Of a DNA stretch of 64,000 nt, positions 8,642 through 18,900 are shown one piece after another; position 1 is the stretch's first letter, and every line of letters starts with the position of its first letter. The stretch is from Paraflavitalea sp966211765 (lineage in GTDB: Bacteria > Bacteroidota > Bacteroidia > Chitinophagales > Chitinophagaceae): assembly GCA_966211765.1 (NCBI GenBank), contig CBIHOV010000023.1:62001-126000 (forward strand), in the 5' to 3' direction. The position numbers and the translations under genes are program-made. A model generated the notes under the pieces. That model was not told where the DNA came from and searched no databases. It saw nothing but the letters and a program-made list of their open reading frames with translations.

Positions 8642-10144
8642 ATGAAACATGTAGGTATAATAGGCGCCGGCATCAGCGGACTGGCTACGGCCAAGGCCTT
8701 TATAAAGAAAGGTTACCGGGTAACCGTGCTCGAAAAAGCGGCCGACCTGGGCGGTGTGTGGGAGAAAAGCCGTTCTTATATTGGCGTTGCCACACAAACT
8801 ACCCGCGATGAATATGCTTTTTCTGATTTTCCCATGCCCAAGGATTACCCTTTGTGGCCTTCGGGCGCACAGGTACAGGCCTACCTGCGTAATTATGCCA
8901 TTACCTTTCACGTGATGCCGCATATATGGTTTCAGGCACAGGTAAATACCCTGGAATACCGGCAATCGGCCTGGGAGGTACAGGTAACAGATCTTACCAA
9001 TCAATCCACTCAATCCTTGTCCTTCGACTTCGTGGCCATTTGTACAGGCACTTTCCATAAGCCTTATGTACCTGAATTTCCCGGTAGCGAAAGTTTTATA
9101 CGTGCAGGCGGACAAATATATCATTCAAGCCAGGTAAAGGATGAAGCATTGCTCCGCGACAAAGAAGTGGCGGTTGTAGGTTTTGCCAAATCGGCTACTG
9201 ATGTGGCAACTTTATCGGCAGAGATCAGTAAAAGCACTACGCTCTTTTACCGCAAGGCCCAGTGGAAAGTGCCCCGCTATTTTGGCAATAAAGTTAATAT
9301 GCGGTACCTGCTTTTCTCACGTTTGTCGGAAGCCTTCTTTAGTTCACCGCGCAAATCACTGTTCCAGAAAATATTACATTCAGCCGGCAGGCCCCTGGTT
9401 TGGGCGCAATGGCGGGGCCTGGAAGCCTTGTTGAAAATGCAGTTCAAACTAAAAGCCTGTGATATGGTACCCGAACATCGTATTGAAGACCAGATCAGTT
9501 GCAGCCTGGGTGTAGCACCGGAAGGTTTTTATGAACATGTACAAAGCGGAAAGATCAAGGCAAAAAGGACGGAGATCGCGCGCATGGAAGGAAAACAACT
9601 GCTGATGAAGAATGGAGAATCGGTGACAGCTGATGTGTTGGTATGCGGTACAGGCTTTACGCAGGAACTGCCTTTCCTGGAAGAAAGTTATCGCAAGCTG
9701 ATCATTGCACCCAATGGCAGTTACCGTTTATTCCGGAATATCATTCACCCACTGGTGCCACAATTGGGATTTGTGGGGTTTAACTCCAGTCTTTTTACCA
9801 CACTCACTTCAGAAGTAGCCGCCAACTGGCTGTTGGCTTATATGGAAAATCAGCTTTCCCTTCCTTCCGTCAGCGCCATTAATGAAGACATGGAATACAT
9901 GTTCCAATGGCGCCGGCACAGCAGACCCATTGCTTCAGAATTTGGTGGTACTTGTATTGCTCCGTTCAACTTTATGCACCTCGACCAGCTCATGAAAGAT
10001 ATGGGGCTGCCAGTAAAGCTCACCCGCTGGCCGCATGAATACCTTAAACCCATTAACCCTGCCGACTACCACAAGCTATTGCGCGGACATAAAAAAGAGC
10101 GGGCCGTAAAACCAGTCGCCCAACCCGGCTACCAATTCTATTAA
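8642..10144 (+). CDS. flavin-containing monooxygenase-like NAD(P)/FAD oxidoreductase
   Basis: 500 aa. The N-terminus carries an FAD Rossmann motif GxGxxG (GIIGAGISGLATA, residues 5-17) with the acidic Glu at the end of strand 2 (VTVLEKAADLGGVW), and a second dinucleotide site VAVVGFAKSATDVA at about 177-190 for NADPH. Between them lies CTGTFHKPYVPEFPG, comparable to the FMO/Baeyer-Villiger region, followed by a motif-like GGQIYHSSQ. These enzymes oxygenate small organic substrates using NADPH and O2; the substrate here is unknown. It is cytosolic, without signal peptide, and monocistronic. A Baeyer-Villiger-type enzyme is the main alternative. Confidence 0.85.
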   Translation: MKHVGIIGAGISGLATAKAFIKKGYRVTVLEKAADLGGVWEKSRSYIGVATQTTRDEYAFSDFPMPKDYPLWPSGAQVQAYLRNYAITFHVMPHIWFQAQVNTLEYRQSAWEVQVTDLTNQSTQSLSFDFVAICTGTFHKPYVPEFPGSESFIRAGGQIYHSSQVKDEALLRDKEVAVVGFAKSATDVATLSAEISKSTTLFYRKAQWKVPRYFGNKVNMRYLLFSRLSEAFFSSPRKSLFQKILHSAGRPLVWAQWRGLEALLKMQFKLKACDMVPEHRIEDQISCSLGVAPEGFYEHVQSGKIKAKRTEIARMEGKQLLMKNGESVTADVLVCGTGFTQELPFLEESYRKLIIAPNGSYRLFRNIIHPLVPQLGFVGFNSSLFTTLTSEVAANWLLAYMENQLSLPSVSAINEDMEYMFQWRRHSRPIASEFGGTCIAPFNFMHLDQLMKDMGLPVKLTRWPHEYLKPINPADYHKLLRGHKKERAVKPVAQPGYQFY

Positions 10145-10227
10145 TAAAACAGGTATCCAAAAGAATGATCCGTTAAGTCAATCACCCTATTCATTAACCG
10201 ACCATATTTTAGTGCTTTACCTCACTG

Positions 10228-10235
10228 CATCTTTG
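10228..10235 (+). promoter_or_regulatory. candidate -7 promoter element
   Basis: CATCTTTG differs from TAnnTTTG at one position and lies 43 bases upstream of the small secreted protein's ATG; an AT-rich TTTTA (10207-10211) lies at roughly -33 spacing. Confidence 0.35.
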
Positions 10236-10278
10236 TACCGCAATCAAATAACAACAATCATTTTAAACAATCTGAATC

Positions 10279-10713
10279 ATGAAAAAAGTAAGTGTAATTC
10301 TTTCGATGCTTGTCCTGGCAACCACAGGAACCTTGTTTGCCCAAAGCGTTACCATGAGTGACGTATTGATCTCCTCCGTTAAATTAAACGATGGCAAAAA
10401 CACCATACGGGTTCCGGATGGCAAAGGCACTATTCAACTGGTAAAAAGAGGCGACAAGTTTACTGATGTGGTGTATACGGATGCAGCTGGTAAGGAATCC
10501 CGTCTGGCCCCTGTTCGGCCAGGAACAGGAGGCGCACCCAAACCAGCCTGTAAGTTTCCCATACCCGATGCCTGCTTCGCTATTCCCAACAATCAATCTG
10601 TTGGTATGTGCATTTGCAGACCCACGGATCTAAGCAGCGGAGAAGACTTTAGTATTTCATTGTTGCTGCCCGCGGTACAGAAAGTACGTGAATCAGCCGC
10701 CAGAAATCAATAA
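10279..10713 (+). CDS. small secreted protein of unknown function ending in LLLPAVQKVRESAARNQ
   Basis: 144 aa with a clean signal peptide (MKKVSVILSMLVLATTGTLFAQ). The mature part holds four cysteines in the second half (PACKFPIPDACF and GMCICR), likely two disulfides after export, and a Pro/Gly-rich linker (RPGTGGAPKP). The C-terminus reads LLLPAVQKVRESAARNQ, which closely resembles the conserved stretch of planctomycetal DUF1559 prepilin-like proteins, although there it lies in the N-terminal helix. I do not recognise the family. The gene is monocistronic, closed by a strong hairpin shared with the convergent gene. Confidence 0.65.
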   Translation: MKKVSVILSMLVLATTGTLFAQSVTMSDVLISSVKLNDGKNTIRVPDGKGTIQLVKRGDKFTDVVYTDAAGKESRLAPVRPGTGGAPKPACKFPIPDACFAIPNNQSVGMCICRPTDLSSGEDFSISLLLPAVQKVRESAARNQ

Positions 10714-10735
10714 GAAGAACCGAAGGACGATGATT

Positions 10736-10769
10736 AATAAATGGCCGGGGAAACCCGGCCTTATTTATT
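10736..10769. terminator. bidirectional hairpin terminator
   Basis: GGCCGGG (10743-10749), a GAAA loop and CCCGGCC (10754-10760) form a perfect 7-bp GC stem flanked by AATAAAT and TTATTTATT, so it has an A/T tract on each side. It serves the two convergent genes; the right arm's tail overlaps the stop codon of the minus-strand gene. Confidence 0.85.
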
Positions 10770-11811
10770 GCTGCAATTGGGCTTCCAGGAGTGCTATAAT
10801 ATTTTTAGGGTGATCACCAAACAGGTCATTGCTCCAATTGGGTTGGGTGAGTTTATCCAGGACCAGGAACATGGCCAGGCCTTCCTCCTGGGACCATTGG
10901 TTGCGTTTACGGCGCATGCCATTCACAGCCTGCTCATAAGAAATGTTTGCGCCGGAAGGAGCCTGTAGCCAACTAAAACCTGCAAATTGGCCCAACCCTT
11001 CCATGGTGAGGAAAATATCATCCAGGGGTTTCAATACAGAATGATCTTTAATAAAGTAGGTTGACTGGCGTTGCTTTAAAAGTGTCAATGCCTCGCGTGT
11101 AAGCTGTTTTGTTTTCTCCTTATCGCCTGCAAAAGCCGCTTCATAAAACTTGCTGACCTCAGCCCGGAAGTTACGCACATAATTACTGTCTTGTTTAAAA
11201 GTATGCTGCACAATATCATCACTCAGCTCAGGATCTTTGAATGTATGTGTTTTCTCTATAGAATCGACCATGGCCCCCATGCCGGTTTGTTGACGGGTAT
11301 GAGAAAATTCATGTAAGAAAACGGCAGTCATCAGGTTGTCCAACCCCAGCTCCTTACTTTCTACGCCCGCTGTTTTCCAGTATGCAGGGGCAGCCATCAC
11401 GAAAAAGGGCTGGCCTGTTGAATCACTTGCAGCAAAAGACATTAGCCCCACCGATACTTTTTTACCGTCGGGGATGGTTAGTTCTCCTTGATGCGGGCCC
11501 CATCTCCAGGGTAAGCTTTTTTCAAAAAAAACGGGGCCAGCAAAGGAGGTAGCGCTATCAGGAAAACTCACCGGCGAGATGGTGTACACATATTTGTCAT
11601 CATACAACAATATGGCGGGGGCCGGTACTGGCGGTAATCCAAACTGTTTCGTACTAATAAGCTCCCAGGCAGTAAACCACTTATCTACACCTTTCATTCC
11701 TTCGGGTGCTGGAATTGGCGCATACGCTTTATCTGTGGAAGCTCTGTTGCTTCCGTCCTTACAGGCATATAGGAACAGGAATATAGCCAGCAGGCCAATG
11801 GTTACTTTCAT
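10765..11811 (-). CDS. lipoprotein with HEFSH zinc-peptidase-like motif
   Basis: 348 aa. A lipoprotein signal is clear (lipobox LYAC, Cys17, then KDGSN). At about residues 166-170 there is HEFSH within AVFLHEFSHTRQ, a HExxH-type gluzincin/metzincin signature; a downstream Glu or His third ligand cannot be assigned with certainty, with the LTREALTLLK and GLGQFAGF segments as candidates. The rest is helical. I infer a membrane-anchored, periplasm- or surface-facing metallopeptidase-like protein, but no named family is recognised. It is the only gene on this strand here and is preceded by a 226-bp divergent region shared with the M14 gene. Confidence 0.65.
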   Translation of the reverse strand: MKVTIGLLAIFLFLYACKDGSNRASTDKAYAPIPAPEGMKGVDKWFTAWELISTKQFGLPPVPAPAILLYDDKYVYTISPVSFPDSATSFAGPVFFEKSLPWRWGPHQGELTIPDGKKVSVGLMSFAASDSTGQPFFVMAAPAYWKTAGVESKELGLDNLMTAVFLHEFSHTRQQTGMGAMVDSIEKTHTFKDPELSDDIVQHTFKQDSNYVRNFRAEVSKFYEAAFAGDKEKTKQLTREALTLLKQRQSTYFIKDHSVLKPLDDIFLTMEGLGQFAGFSWLQAPSGANISYEQAVNGMRRKRNQWSQEEGLAMFLVLDKLTQPNWSNDLFGDHPKNIIALLEAQLQQ

Positions 11812-12037
11812 TTGATCCCAATTTGTCGATAAGATACATATTGCCGGTTATAAAATAGCCAGGGCATTCACCCCCCTTCCGCCCTTTTTTATTGAAAAAG
11901 TGTTAATAACTTACCGGCGCATCGCAAAAGGCGTCTGCCAAAAGAGGCGTCTGATGGGCTGCCAGGGTGCATCAACCAGAAACTTTGCTTTTTACGGTAC
12001 ATGAGAAAAAACTATTATTCATAAATTCTACCACCCA

Positions 12038-14839
12038 ATGATTTGTACAAAACGCTGCTTTACGTTTTCACTGATCTTTCTGCTAACAGCTGCCCTGACA
12101 CGGGCACAATCAGTACCCACCCCCAAAGAACATTTTGGATTCAATATTGGCGACAATTACCAGTTGGCCACCTACACGCAAACAGAAGCCTACTTCAAAA
12201 AACTGGCGGCAGCTTCTGATCGTACCAAACTGGTGGATATGGGGCTTACAGAAGAAGGGCGCAATCAATGGATGCTGATCGTATCCTCACCGGCCAACAT
12301 TAAAAACCTGGATCGCTACAAAGCTATTTCCCAAAAGCTGGCCCATGCAGAAGACATAACCGATGACCAGGCGCGTTCATTGGCCGCAGAAGGCAAAGCA
12401 GTGATCTGGATCGATGGAGGATTGCATGCTACGGAAACAGTAGGCGCCCACCAGCTCATTGAAACAGCTTACCAACTCACCACCCGCAAAGACCCCGAGA
12501 CGATGCGCATACTGGACAATGCGATCATATTGATGGTTCATGCCAATCCTGATGGACAGGAGCTGGTGTCCAACTGGTACATGCGGGAGCCCAAGCCCGA
12601 AAAACGTTCACTCAATCAATTACCCCGCCTGTATGAAAAATATGCAGGTCATGATAATAACCGCGACTTCTTCATGGCCAACCTGAAGGAGAGCCAAAAC
12701 ATCAACCGTCAGCTGTACATCGAATGGCTGCCCCAGATCATGTACAACCACCACCAGGCAGGCCCTGCAGGCTCGGTGGTAGCAGGCGCCCCCTACCGCG
12801 ATCCATTCAACTATGTATTTGATCCCTTGCTCATCACGAGCATTGATGCAGTTGGCGCCGCCATGATCAACCGGCTGAATGTAGAAGGAAAGCCTGGCTA
12901 TACGCAACGTACAGGCTCTACTTTTTCTACCTGGTACAATGGAGGCTTACGCACAACTACCTACTTTCACAATATCGTTGGCTTGCTGACGGAGATCATC
13001 GGAAGCCCTACTCCATCGGAAGTTCCCCTGGTGCCACAACGCCTGATACCTGATGGGGCTACCCCCTTCCCGGTAACACCGCAGAAATGGTATTTCCGTC
13101 AGTCTATTGATTACTCCGTTTCCCTCAACTATGCTGTATTGAATTATGCTGTTCGTTATCGCGATGAGCTGCTCTACAATATCTACAAGATGGGCAGGAA
13201 TTCAATTGACCGCGGCAGCAAAGATTATTGGGGCCTTTCTCCCCGGCGCATCAATGCCATCAATACGGCTTTTCAAAATGACCAGAAAAAAAATACGAAT
13301 ACAAGAGGTGGTCAAACGACTGCGGAAACTCCAGGCGCAGGTGGCGGCGGTAGAATGGGTGGCGGTATGCCCGTAAAGTTTTACGACTCTGTGATGAAAG
13401 ATCCGGCTACGCGTGATCCGCGTGGTTTTATCTTACCAGCCGATCAACCCGATTTCCCTACCGCTGTGCGGTTCATCAATGCGCTCGTGAAAACAGGCGT
13501 ACTGGTACACAAGGCCAGCACAGAATTTACGGTGAAAGGGAAAAAATATCCTGCCGGCTCTTTCATCATCAAGACCAACCAGGCATTCCGTCCGCATGTG
13601 CTCGACATGTTTGAACCCCAGGACCACCCCAATGATTTCCGTTATCCCGGTGGACCTCCTGTAGCTCCTTATGATGCAGCTGGCTGGACACTCGCCTACC
13701 TGATGGGTGTACAGTTTGACCGGTTTACCGAAGATTTTGATGGCCCTTTCCAGCGTATTCCCTATGGAGAATTACAATCTCCCAAAGGTGCGGCCACGAA
13801 GGTAGCAGCCGGTTATGTGTTGAACAGCGCTGCCAACAATTCTTTCCTGGCTGTTAATGAATTATTGAAAGCTGGTGCAGGCGTATTCCGGATGAGGGAA
13901 GGTACACCCGGCTTTGCAGCAGGTTCTTTCTTTATACCGGCATCGGCCAAAGCAAAGTCGGTGATTGAAAAATGTGTTACTGATTTTGGTATCGAAGCAG
14001 GCACGGTGAGCAAGAAACCAGCCGGACTTAAACCGGTGAACAGCTTGCGCATTGCACTCTGGGATACTTATGGCGGTTCCATGCCATCGGGCTGGATACG
14101 CTTCATCTTTGAACAATATCATTTCAATGCCGATATCATCTATCCACCAACGATAGATTCCGGCAGCCTGCGTTCCAAATATGATGTGATCGTATTTGTA
14201 GGGGGTGCTATTCCAGGTCTTGCTTCAGAAGGCGGTGGCCGTTTTGGTGGCGGCGGTGGATTTGGCGGTGGACAACAAAATGACAGCATTCCCGATGAGT
14301 TCAAGGGACGCCGTGGAAGGATCACGGTTGACAAATCGATTCCTGAACTGAAACGTTTCCTCGAAGCAGGTGGCCGTATTGTGACCATTGGCTCCAGCAC
14401 CAGCCTGGCTTACCATCTTCAACTGCCGGTGCGCAACGCCCTGGTAGAAATGAACAATGGCGAAGAGCAGCGCCTGCCCGGAGAGAAGTATTATATTCCT
14501 GGCAGTGTATTACAGGTGAAACTTGACTCAACCCAGGAAGCCACTTATGGTTTACCTGCTGCCTGTGATGTCTATTTTGATGCCAGTCCGGTGTTCCACC
14601 TGGCCCCTGAAGCTGTTGCTAAAGGCACGCTGAAACCCTTGTTGTGGTTCCCCAACAACAAACCACTGCGTAGCGGCTGGGCCTGGGGACAAGCTTACCT
14701 GCAAGGCGGTGTAACTGCTTTTGAAGCCACCGTAGGCGCTGGCAAATTGTATGCATTTGGTCCCGAGATCACGTTCCGGGCACAAACACATGGCACTTTT
14801 AAGATGCTGTTTAATCAGCTATTGGGTACTACGAATTAA
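12038..14839 (+). CDS. secreted M14-family zinc carboxypeptidase
   Basis: 933 aa with a signal peptide (residues 1-24, ...LTRAQS). The M14 domain shows the first zinc motif HxxE as His130-x2-Glu133 in GLHATETVG, a later histidine in YNHHQAGP and the general-base region YFHNIVGLLTEIIG. M14 enzymes remove C-terminal residues from peptides. The C-terminal 500 residues add two Gly-rich linkers (around 435-445 and 735-750) and a region resembling a glutamine-amidotransferase-like fold (IALWDTYGGSMPSGW, KYDVIVFVGG), as in other large Bacteroidota M14 proteins. It is probably periplasmic or exported, and takes part in peptide scavenging. Followed directly by a strong terminator. Confidence 0.9.
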   Translation: MICTKRCFTFSLIFLLTAALTRAQSVPTPKEHFGFNIGDNYQLATYTQTEAYFKKLAAASDRTKLVDMGLTEEGRNQWMLIVSSPANIKNLDRYKAISQKLAHAEDITDDQARSLAAEGKAVIWIDGGLHATETVGAHQLIETAYQLTTRKDPETMRILDNAIILMVHANPDGQELVSNWYMREPKPEKRSLNQLPRLYEKYAGHDNNRDFFMANLKESQNINRQLYIEWLPQIMYNHHQAGPAGSVVAGAPYRDPFNYVFDPLLITSIDAVGAAMINRLNVEGKPGYTQRTGSTFSTWYNGGLRTTTYFHNIVGLLTEIIGSPTPSEVPLVPQRLIPDGATPFPVTPQKWYFRQSIDYSVSLNYAVLNYAVRYRDELLYNIYKMGRNSIDRGSKDYWGLSPRRINAINTAFQNDQKKNTNTRGGQTTAETPGAGGGGRMGGGMPVKFYDSVMKDPATRDPRGFILPADQPDFPTAVRFINALVKTGVLVHKASTEFTVKGKKYPAGSFIIKTNQAFRPHVLDMFEPQDHPNDFRYPGGPPVAPYDAAGWTLAYLMGVQFDRFTEDFDGPFQRIPYGELQSPKGAATKVAAGYVLNSAANNSFLAVNELLKAGAGVFRMREGTPGFAAGSFFIPASAKAKSVIEKCVTDFGIEAGTVSKKPAGLKPVNSLRIALWDTYGGSMPSGWIRFIFEQYHFNADIIYPPTIDSGSLRSKYDVIVFVGGAIPGLASEGGGRFGGGGGFGGGQQNDSIPDEFKGRRGRITVDKSIPELKRFLEAGGRIVTIGSSTSLAYHLQLPVRNALVEMNNGEEQRLPGEKYYIPGSVLQVKLDSTQEATYGLPAACDVYFDASPVFHLAPEAVAKGTLKPLLWFPNNKPLRSGWAWGQAYLQGGVTAFEATVGAGKLYAFGPEITFRAQTHGTFKMLFNQLLGTTN

Positions 14840-14860
14840 CAACTTCGATATACTTTGATC

Positions 14861-14896
14861 AGAGACTGCATCACCCGGTGCAGTCTCTTTTTTTTG
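14861..14896 (+). terminator. Rho-independent terminator of the M14 gene
   Basis: AGAGACTGCA (14861-14870), an 8-base loop and TGCAGTCTCT (14879-14888) make a perfect 10-bp stem followed by nine Ts (14888-14896), a textbook intrinsic terminator 22 bases after the stop codon. Confidence 0.95.
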
Positions 14897-14959
14897 CCCT
14901 GTCGGTTTTGTTCTATTTCCGCAGCAAAGGCAGCAATAGTTTTGTGTCAAATAAAAGCC

Positions 14960-15274
14960 ATGAAACTTTTAATAGCCACCATCGCAGGAACTTTAACCAC
15001 CCTCTTACTCCTTTCATTTGCGACCATTGAGCAAAGGGCACGTCCCGGCAAAACAGGTCAGGAGCTGTTTGAGAAAAATTGCAAACAATGCCACGGAAAA
15101 GATGGCACCAGGGGCTTATTTGGTGCTAAAAATTTACAAACCAGCCAGTTGGACGATGAGGCATTGTACATCACCATTTCAAAAGGCAGGAAGATCATGC
15201 CAGCCTGGGAGAAGAGGATGGATACTGCAGAACTGGCGCTTGTAACAGCTTATGTGAAAACACTGAGGAAATAA
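14960..15274 (+). CDS. small periplasmic c-type cytochrome
   Basis: The ATG at 14960 gives a proper signal or anchor (MKLLIATIAGTLTTLLLLSFA); the longer frame from 14855 would start inside the terminator, so I reject it (104 aa). One haem-binding CKQCH motif lies at about residues 42-46 in FEKNCKQCHGKDG, and the distal ligand is probably Met in RKIMPAWE; the C-terminal helix ALVTAYVKTL is typical of cytochrome c class I. It would shuttle electrons in the periplasm; its partner is not evident. The DUF1772 gene follows 136 bp later. Confidence 0.9.
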   Translation: MKLLIATIAGTLTTLLLLSFATIEQRARPGKTGQELFEKNCKQCHGKDGTRGLFGAKNLQTSQLDDEALYITISKGRKIMPAWEKRMDTAELALVTAYVKTLRK

Positions 15275-15410
15275 AAACATCCACAGACGGCCCAGGTAGA
15301 GGATTGTCTCCCGCCTGCTGCGGGACAAGCTCTAACGGGGCATGAATACCCTTCGATCCGCCTGGATTTAAAAAACGTATTATCTTAAACAATCGATATT
15401 TAGTATAACC

Positions 15411-15914
15411 ATGAAAAATAAACCAATGATCACCTTTGTATTGCTCGTATCAACACTTTCAACAGGCTTAATAGCCGGCCTGTTCTATGGCTACTCCTGT
15501 TCTGTAAACCCGGCGCTTGGCCGGTTGCCGGATACTGAATACCTGAGCGCCATGCAGTCAATTAACAGGGTCATTCTCAATCCCGTATTCTTTGCCACGT
15601 TTATGGGCACGGTATTTTTGCTGCCGCTCAGTGCCTGGCTCAGTTACCAGGGCCAGCCTTCTATGCAGTTCTGGTGTTTCCTGGCAGCTGCCATCATTTA
15701 CATCGTAGGCACATTTGGCGTTACCATCGGCGGGAATGTACCGCTCAATGATGCATTGGATAAGATCAATATTGCAGGCTCTTCGGCCGAAGAACTGGCC
15801 CGGCATAGAGGACTGTTTGAAGCTAAATGGAATATGCTCCATAACATTCGTACCATTGCCAATATAATAAGCGCACTACTGGCTATCCTCGGTTGCCTGT
15901 CGGGCAGCAAGTGA
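15411..15914 (+). CDS. DUF1772 (anthrone-oxygenase-like) integral membrane protein
   Basis: 167 aa with four predicted membrane helices (about 7-28, 58-76, 86-106, 145-163). The conserved pattern of the family is visible: GLFYGYSCSVNPALGRL near the first helix, QSINRVILNPVF, the VPLND motif after helix 3 (FGVTIGGNVPLNDALD) and a W in FEAKWNMLHNIR. The family includes anthrone oxygenase and related small membrane proteins, mostly of unknown role. It is monocistronic and ends in a hairpin shared with the convergent TonB receptor gene. Confidence 0.85.
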   Translation: MKNKPMITFVLLVSTLSTGLIAGLFYGYSCSVNPALGRLPDTEYLSAMQSINRVILNPVFFATFMGTVFLLPLSAWLSYQGQPSMQFWCFLAAAIIYIVGTFGVTIGGNVPLNDALDKINIAGSSAEELARHRGLFEAKWNMLHNIRTIANIISALLAILGCLSGSK

Positions 15915-15928
15915 TCTTTCAAAAGCAA

Positions 15929-15962
15929 TGGCCCCCAACTAGTGTTACTAATTGGGGGCCAT
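15929..15962. terminator. bidirectional hairpin terminator
   Basis: ATGGCCCCCAA (15929-15939) and TTGGGGGCCAT (15952-15962) form a perfect 11-bp stem around a 12-base loop whose ends (TAGT/ACTA) can extend the pairing after one mismatch. It lies between two convergent stops; the T-tract is weak (CTTATTTA). Confidence 0.8.
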
Positions 15963-15983
15963 CTTATTTACTTTATTTTCTGT

Positions 15984-18900
15984 TTAGTATACGTTCACTT
16001 TCACACCGATCTGAGCGGTAGTTCCTGTATACAAGGAATAATAGGTATACTCCGGTTTCCACATATACCTGCGTTGAGACTGGTTCAACAGGTTATTGGC
16101 ATTGGCGAAGAGCACCCACCTTTTATTAATAAAATAATTGGCATTGGCATCCAGGTAATATACCTTATCATAATAGATATCACCTTTGCCATCCGGCAAG
16201 GAACCGGTAACGGTAGAGAATTCAGAGGTATTATTGAATGATAAGCGGGCATTGAATTTAGGCACTTCATAGGCAATCGACAGGTTCAAAATGCTATTGG
16301 CCGTTCCCGGTAACTTGGGTTCATCTTTTTTGGTGAATATCCAGTTGTGGGTGTAGTTGGCATACACATTCAGGTTGGCCAGTATACCTGGTAAAAAGGA
16401 CAGTTTACGTTGAAACCCAATTTCGACGCCCAGCAAATTGGCAACACCTGCATTGGCTGGCTTTGTTCTGGTCAACAGCTCATTGTTGTTTTTCAGGGGA
16501 TCATAATACTTTTTATAGTCTGACAGCGTGGCTGCATCCGAACCCATTGCGGCCAGTTCATCCGGCGTAGTTACAAACTTCTGTACATCTGCAAAGCGAA
16601 CCTCATCTTTCTTTGTGATGGAATAGCTGGTGATATTCTTGAAATAGACACCTGCCGAAATAAGACCGGTACCACCTGTATAGTATTCACCCAACAGATC
16701 GAGGTTATTGGACAAAACGGGCTTCAAATCAGGATTGCCTTCTGATACCGTTTTATCTTTCAGGCTTACATTCATACGGGGAGCAATATCTCCATAAGCA
16801 GGCCTTGAAATAGTACGCGTGTAAGCAAAGCGGTACACCGATTTGGCATCTGGTGCATACCTGATATGGAAGGCGGGCATCAGGTTGAGGAAGTCGGATG
16901 TTGAGACAACTGTTTGGCCCAATGCATTCAAGCGCTTATTGTAGCTGGCGCCTTCATAGCGCAGGGTACTGTATTCCATCCGCAGGCCACCTATCAGAGT
17001 AAGCTTTTCACCCAGGTTCTGCGTGCTCATCAGGTAGGCCGCTGTAATTCCCTCTTCGCCCAGGTAATTGGCAGCAATGGCATCAGTTTTGTCGCTCAAC
17101 TTCATAAAGTCATCGGTGCTGCCATAATAACTGGCATTGCGGTGGGATACCCATTCAGTAGTTACCGTGCTACCCACTTCATACCTTGAATTGTGGAATA
17201 TCTGGCTGCTCACATTCTGCATATTGTTTCCATAACCCGTCCAAAATCCGCCCCAATCCATATAATCATCCACATTCACCTTTTCACCCTTTGCAAGCTT
17301 TTGCTCGTATTCAGCTTTACGCTTTGGATCTATTCCGGGTTTCCATACAGTGCTGTTCAGTGTTTTGTTTTCCTTTTTCATACCACGGTACTTACCACCA
17401 AACTTGAGGCTATTGGCAAATTTTCCACCCCATAATGGTACGGTAAGGTCCAACTGCGCCAGGTACTGCCGCGTATAAGAGATCTTATCCGATCCATTGT
17501 AGCTATCGGCATACCAGGTATCCACCGTATCGCTGTTGTTGGTTTTCCGGCCTTCCAGGTTCTTCAATACATTATCAACACCTGTACCACCCACCGCTTT
17601 GATAAAACGGGGATTGGTATAATCCATCTTCACCGTCTTCTCCATTTCACTTTCCAGCTCCAGGTTCCTGGCATTGGGATTGTCGCCCCGGTTTTTCATA
17701 AACGAGCCTTTCCATTCCACTTTCACCTTTCCAAATATATGCTGTCCTTCCAGGCCCAGGTTGATGATCTTTTGCCTGATTTCCGCACCGTTGCGACTAT
17801 TGACCCCACCATTCACGTGGCGCTCCAGTTCAGGATCAAATTCAGGATGAAGATGATCGTTCGTCAGATCTACATAATACTCCCCTGTTGCATCATCTTT
17901 CAGGTCCTTATTGGCATCTTTTACTTTATTGCCCTTGGTGGTGCCTCTTTCATAACCTTTTGCACGCTTCCAGTTGGTGGGATACTCCGCACCAATATCA
18001 TCTACTTTGAGCGTGTATCTTTCGCGCCAATCACGGTAATCATTATAAATACCGGTAACGGTAATGCTGTGTTTTTCGTTGAATTTATAATCCAGTCCGA
18101 TGGTATAGCTCTGCCTGATACGCTCCAGGAATATTTGTTCCATGCTCAGGTATTTGGGCATATAGTAAGTATTGCCATCCACCCATTTGGTATCACTCCA
18201 GTCGCTGCTATGGATATTGGAACCCAGGAACTGGCGGTAATAGGAGGCAGATGCCATTACACCCAATTTTTTGTTTTTACCATAACGGTCGCCAAAAACA
18301 ACATTTCCGTTCAGCATGGGCTTTTGGATCATAAAGGAATAACCCGTACCGCCGGTGAACGATAATACTTTTTTATAAGGCGCTTTTCTAGTAATGAGGT
18401 TGATCACCCCACCAATGGCATCTCCATCCATATCAGGCGTGATGGCCTTGGTAACTTCTACCGATTGCACCATATCCGAAGGAACGGCATTTATACCTAC
18501 TGACCTGTTATCGCCCGTGCCCGACATATTGGTGCCATTGATGTTGATCGTGCTTTTGGAAGGATCGGTGCCACGTACGCTTACCAGCGAAGCTTCTCCC
18601 TGGTCAAGTTGTACATAGATACCGGGTACCCGCTTCAACGCATCACCGATATTGGGATCGGGAAAACGGCCGATCTGATCGGCAGAAATGATGTTGACGA
18701 TCCGGTTGGAATTCTTTTGCTGGTTGAGGGCTTTCAGTGCGGAGCCTGTGCTACCGGTGATCACTACTTCCTGCAGCCTGTTACGGGTTTCGGGCGCCAT
18801 TACGATATCCAGCGCTACGGCCTTGTTATCGCTGATGTTGATCTTTTGCTGAATAGTAGCAAACCCGATATAAGATATGGTTACGGTATGACTGCCATTG

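Noticed and set aside
8393..9124. Minus-strand open frame of 243 codons
   Set aside because: It runs antisense through the flavin monooxygenase gene, has no family motifs and begins without a plausible start context.
14937..14943. TAGTTTG before the cytochrome c gene as a promoter
   Set aside because: Spacing inside the element is one base short, it is only 16 bases from the ATG, and no -33 element is at the right distance.
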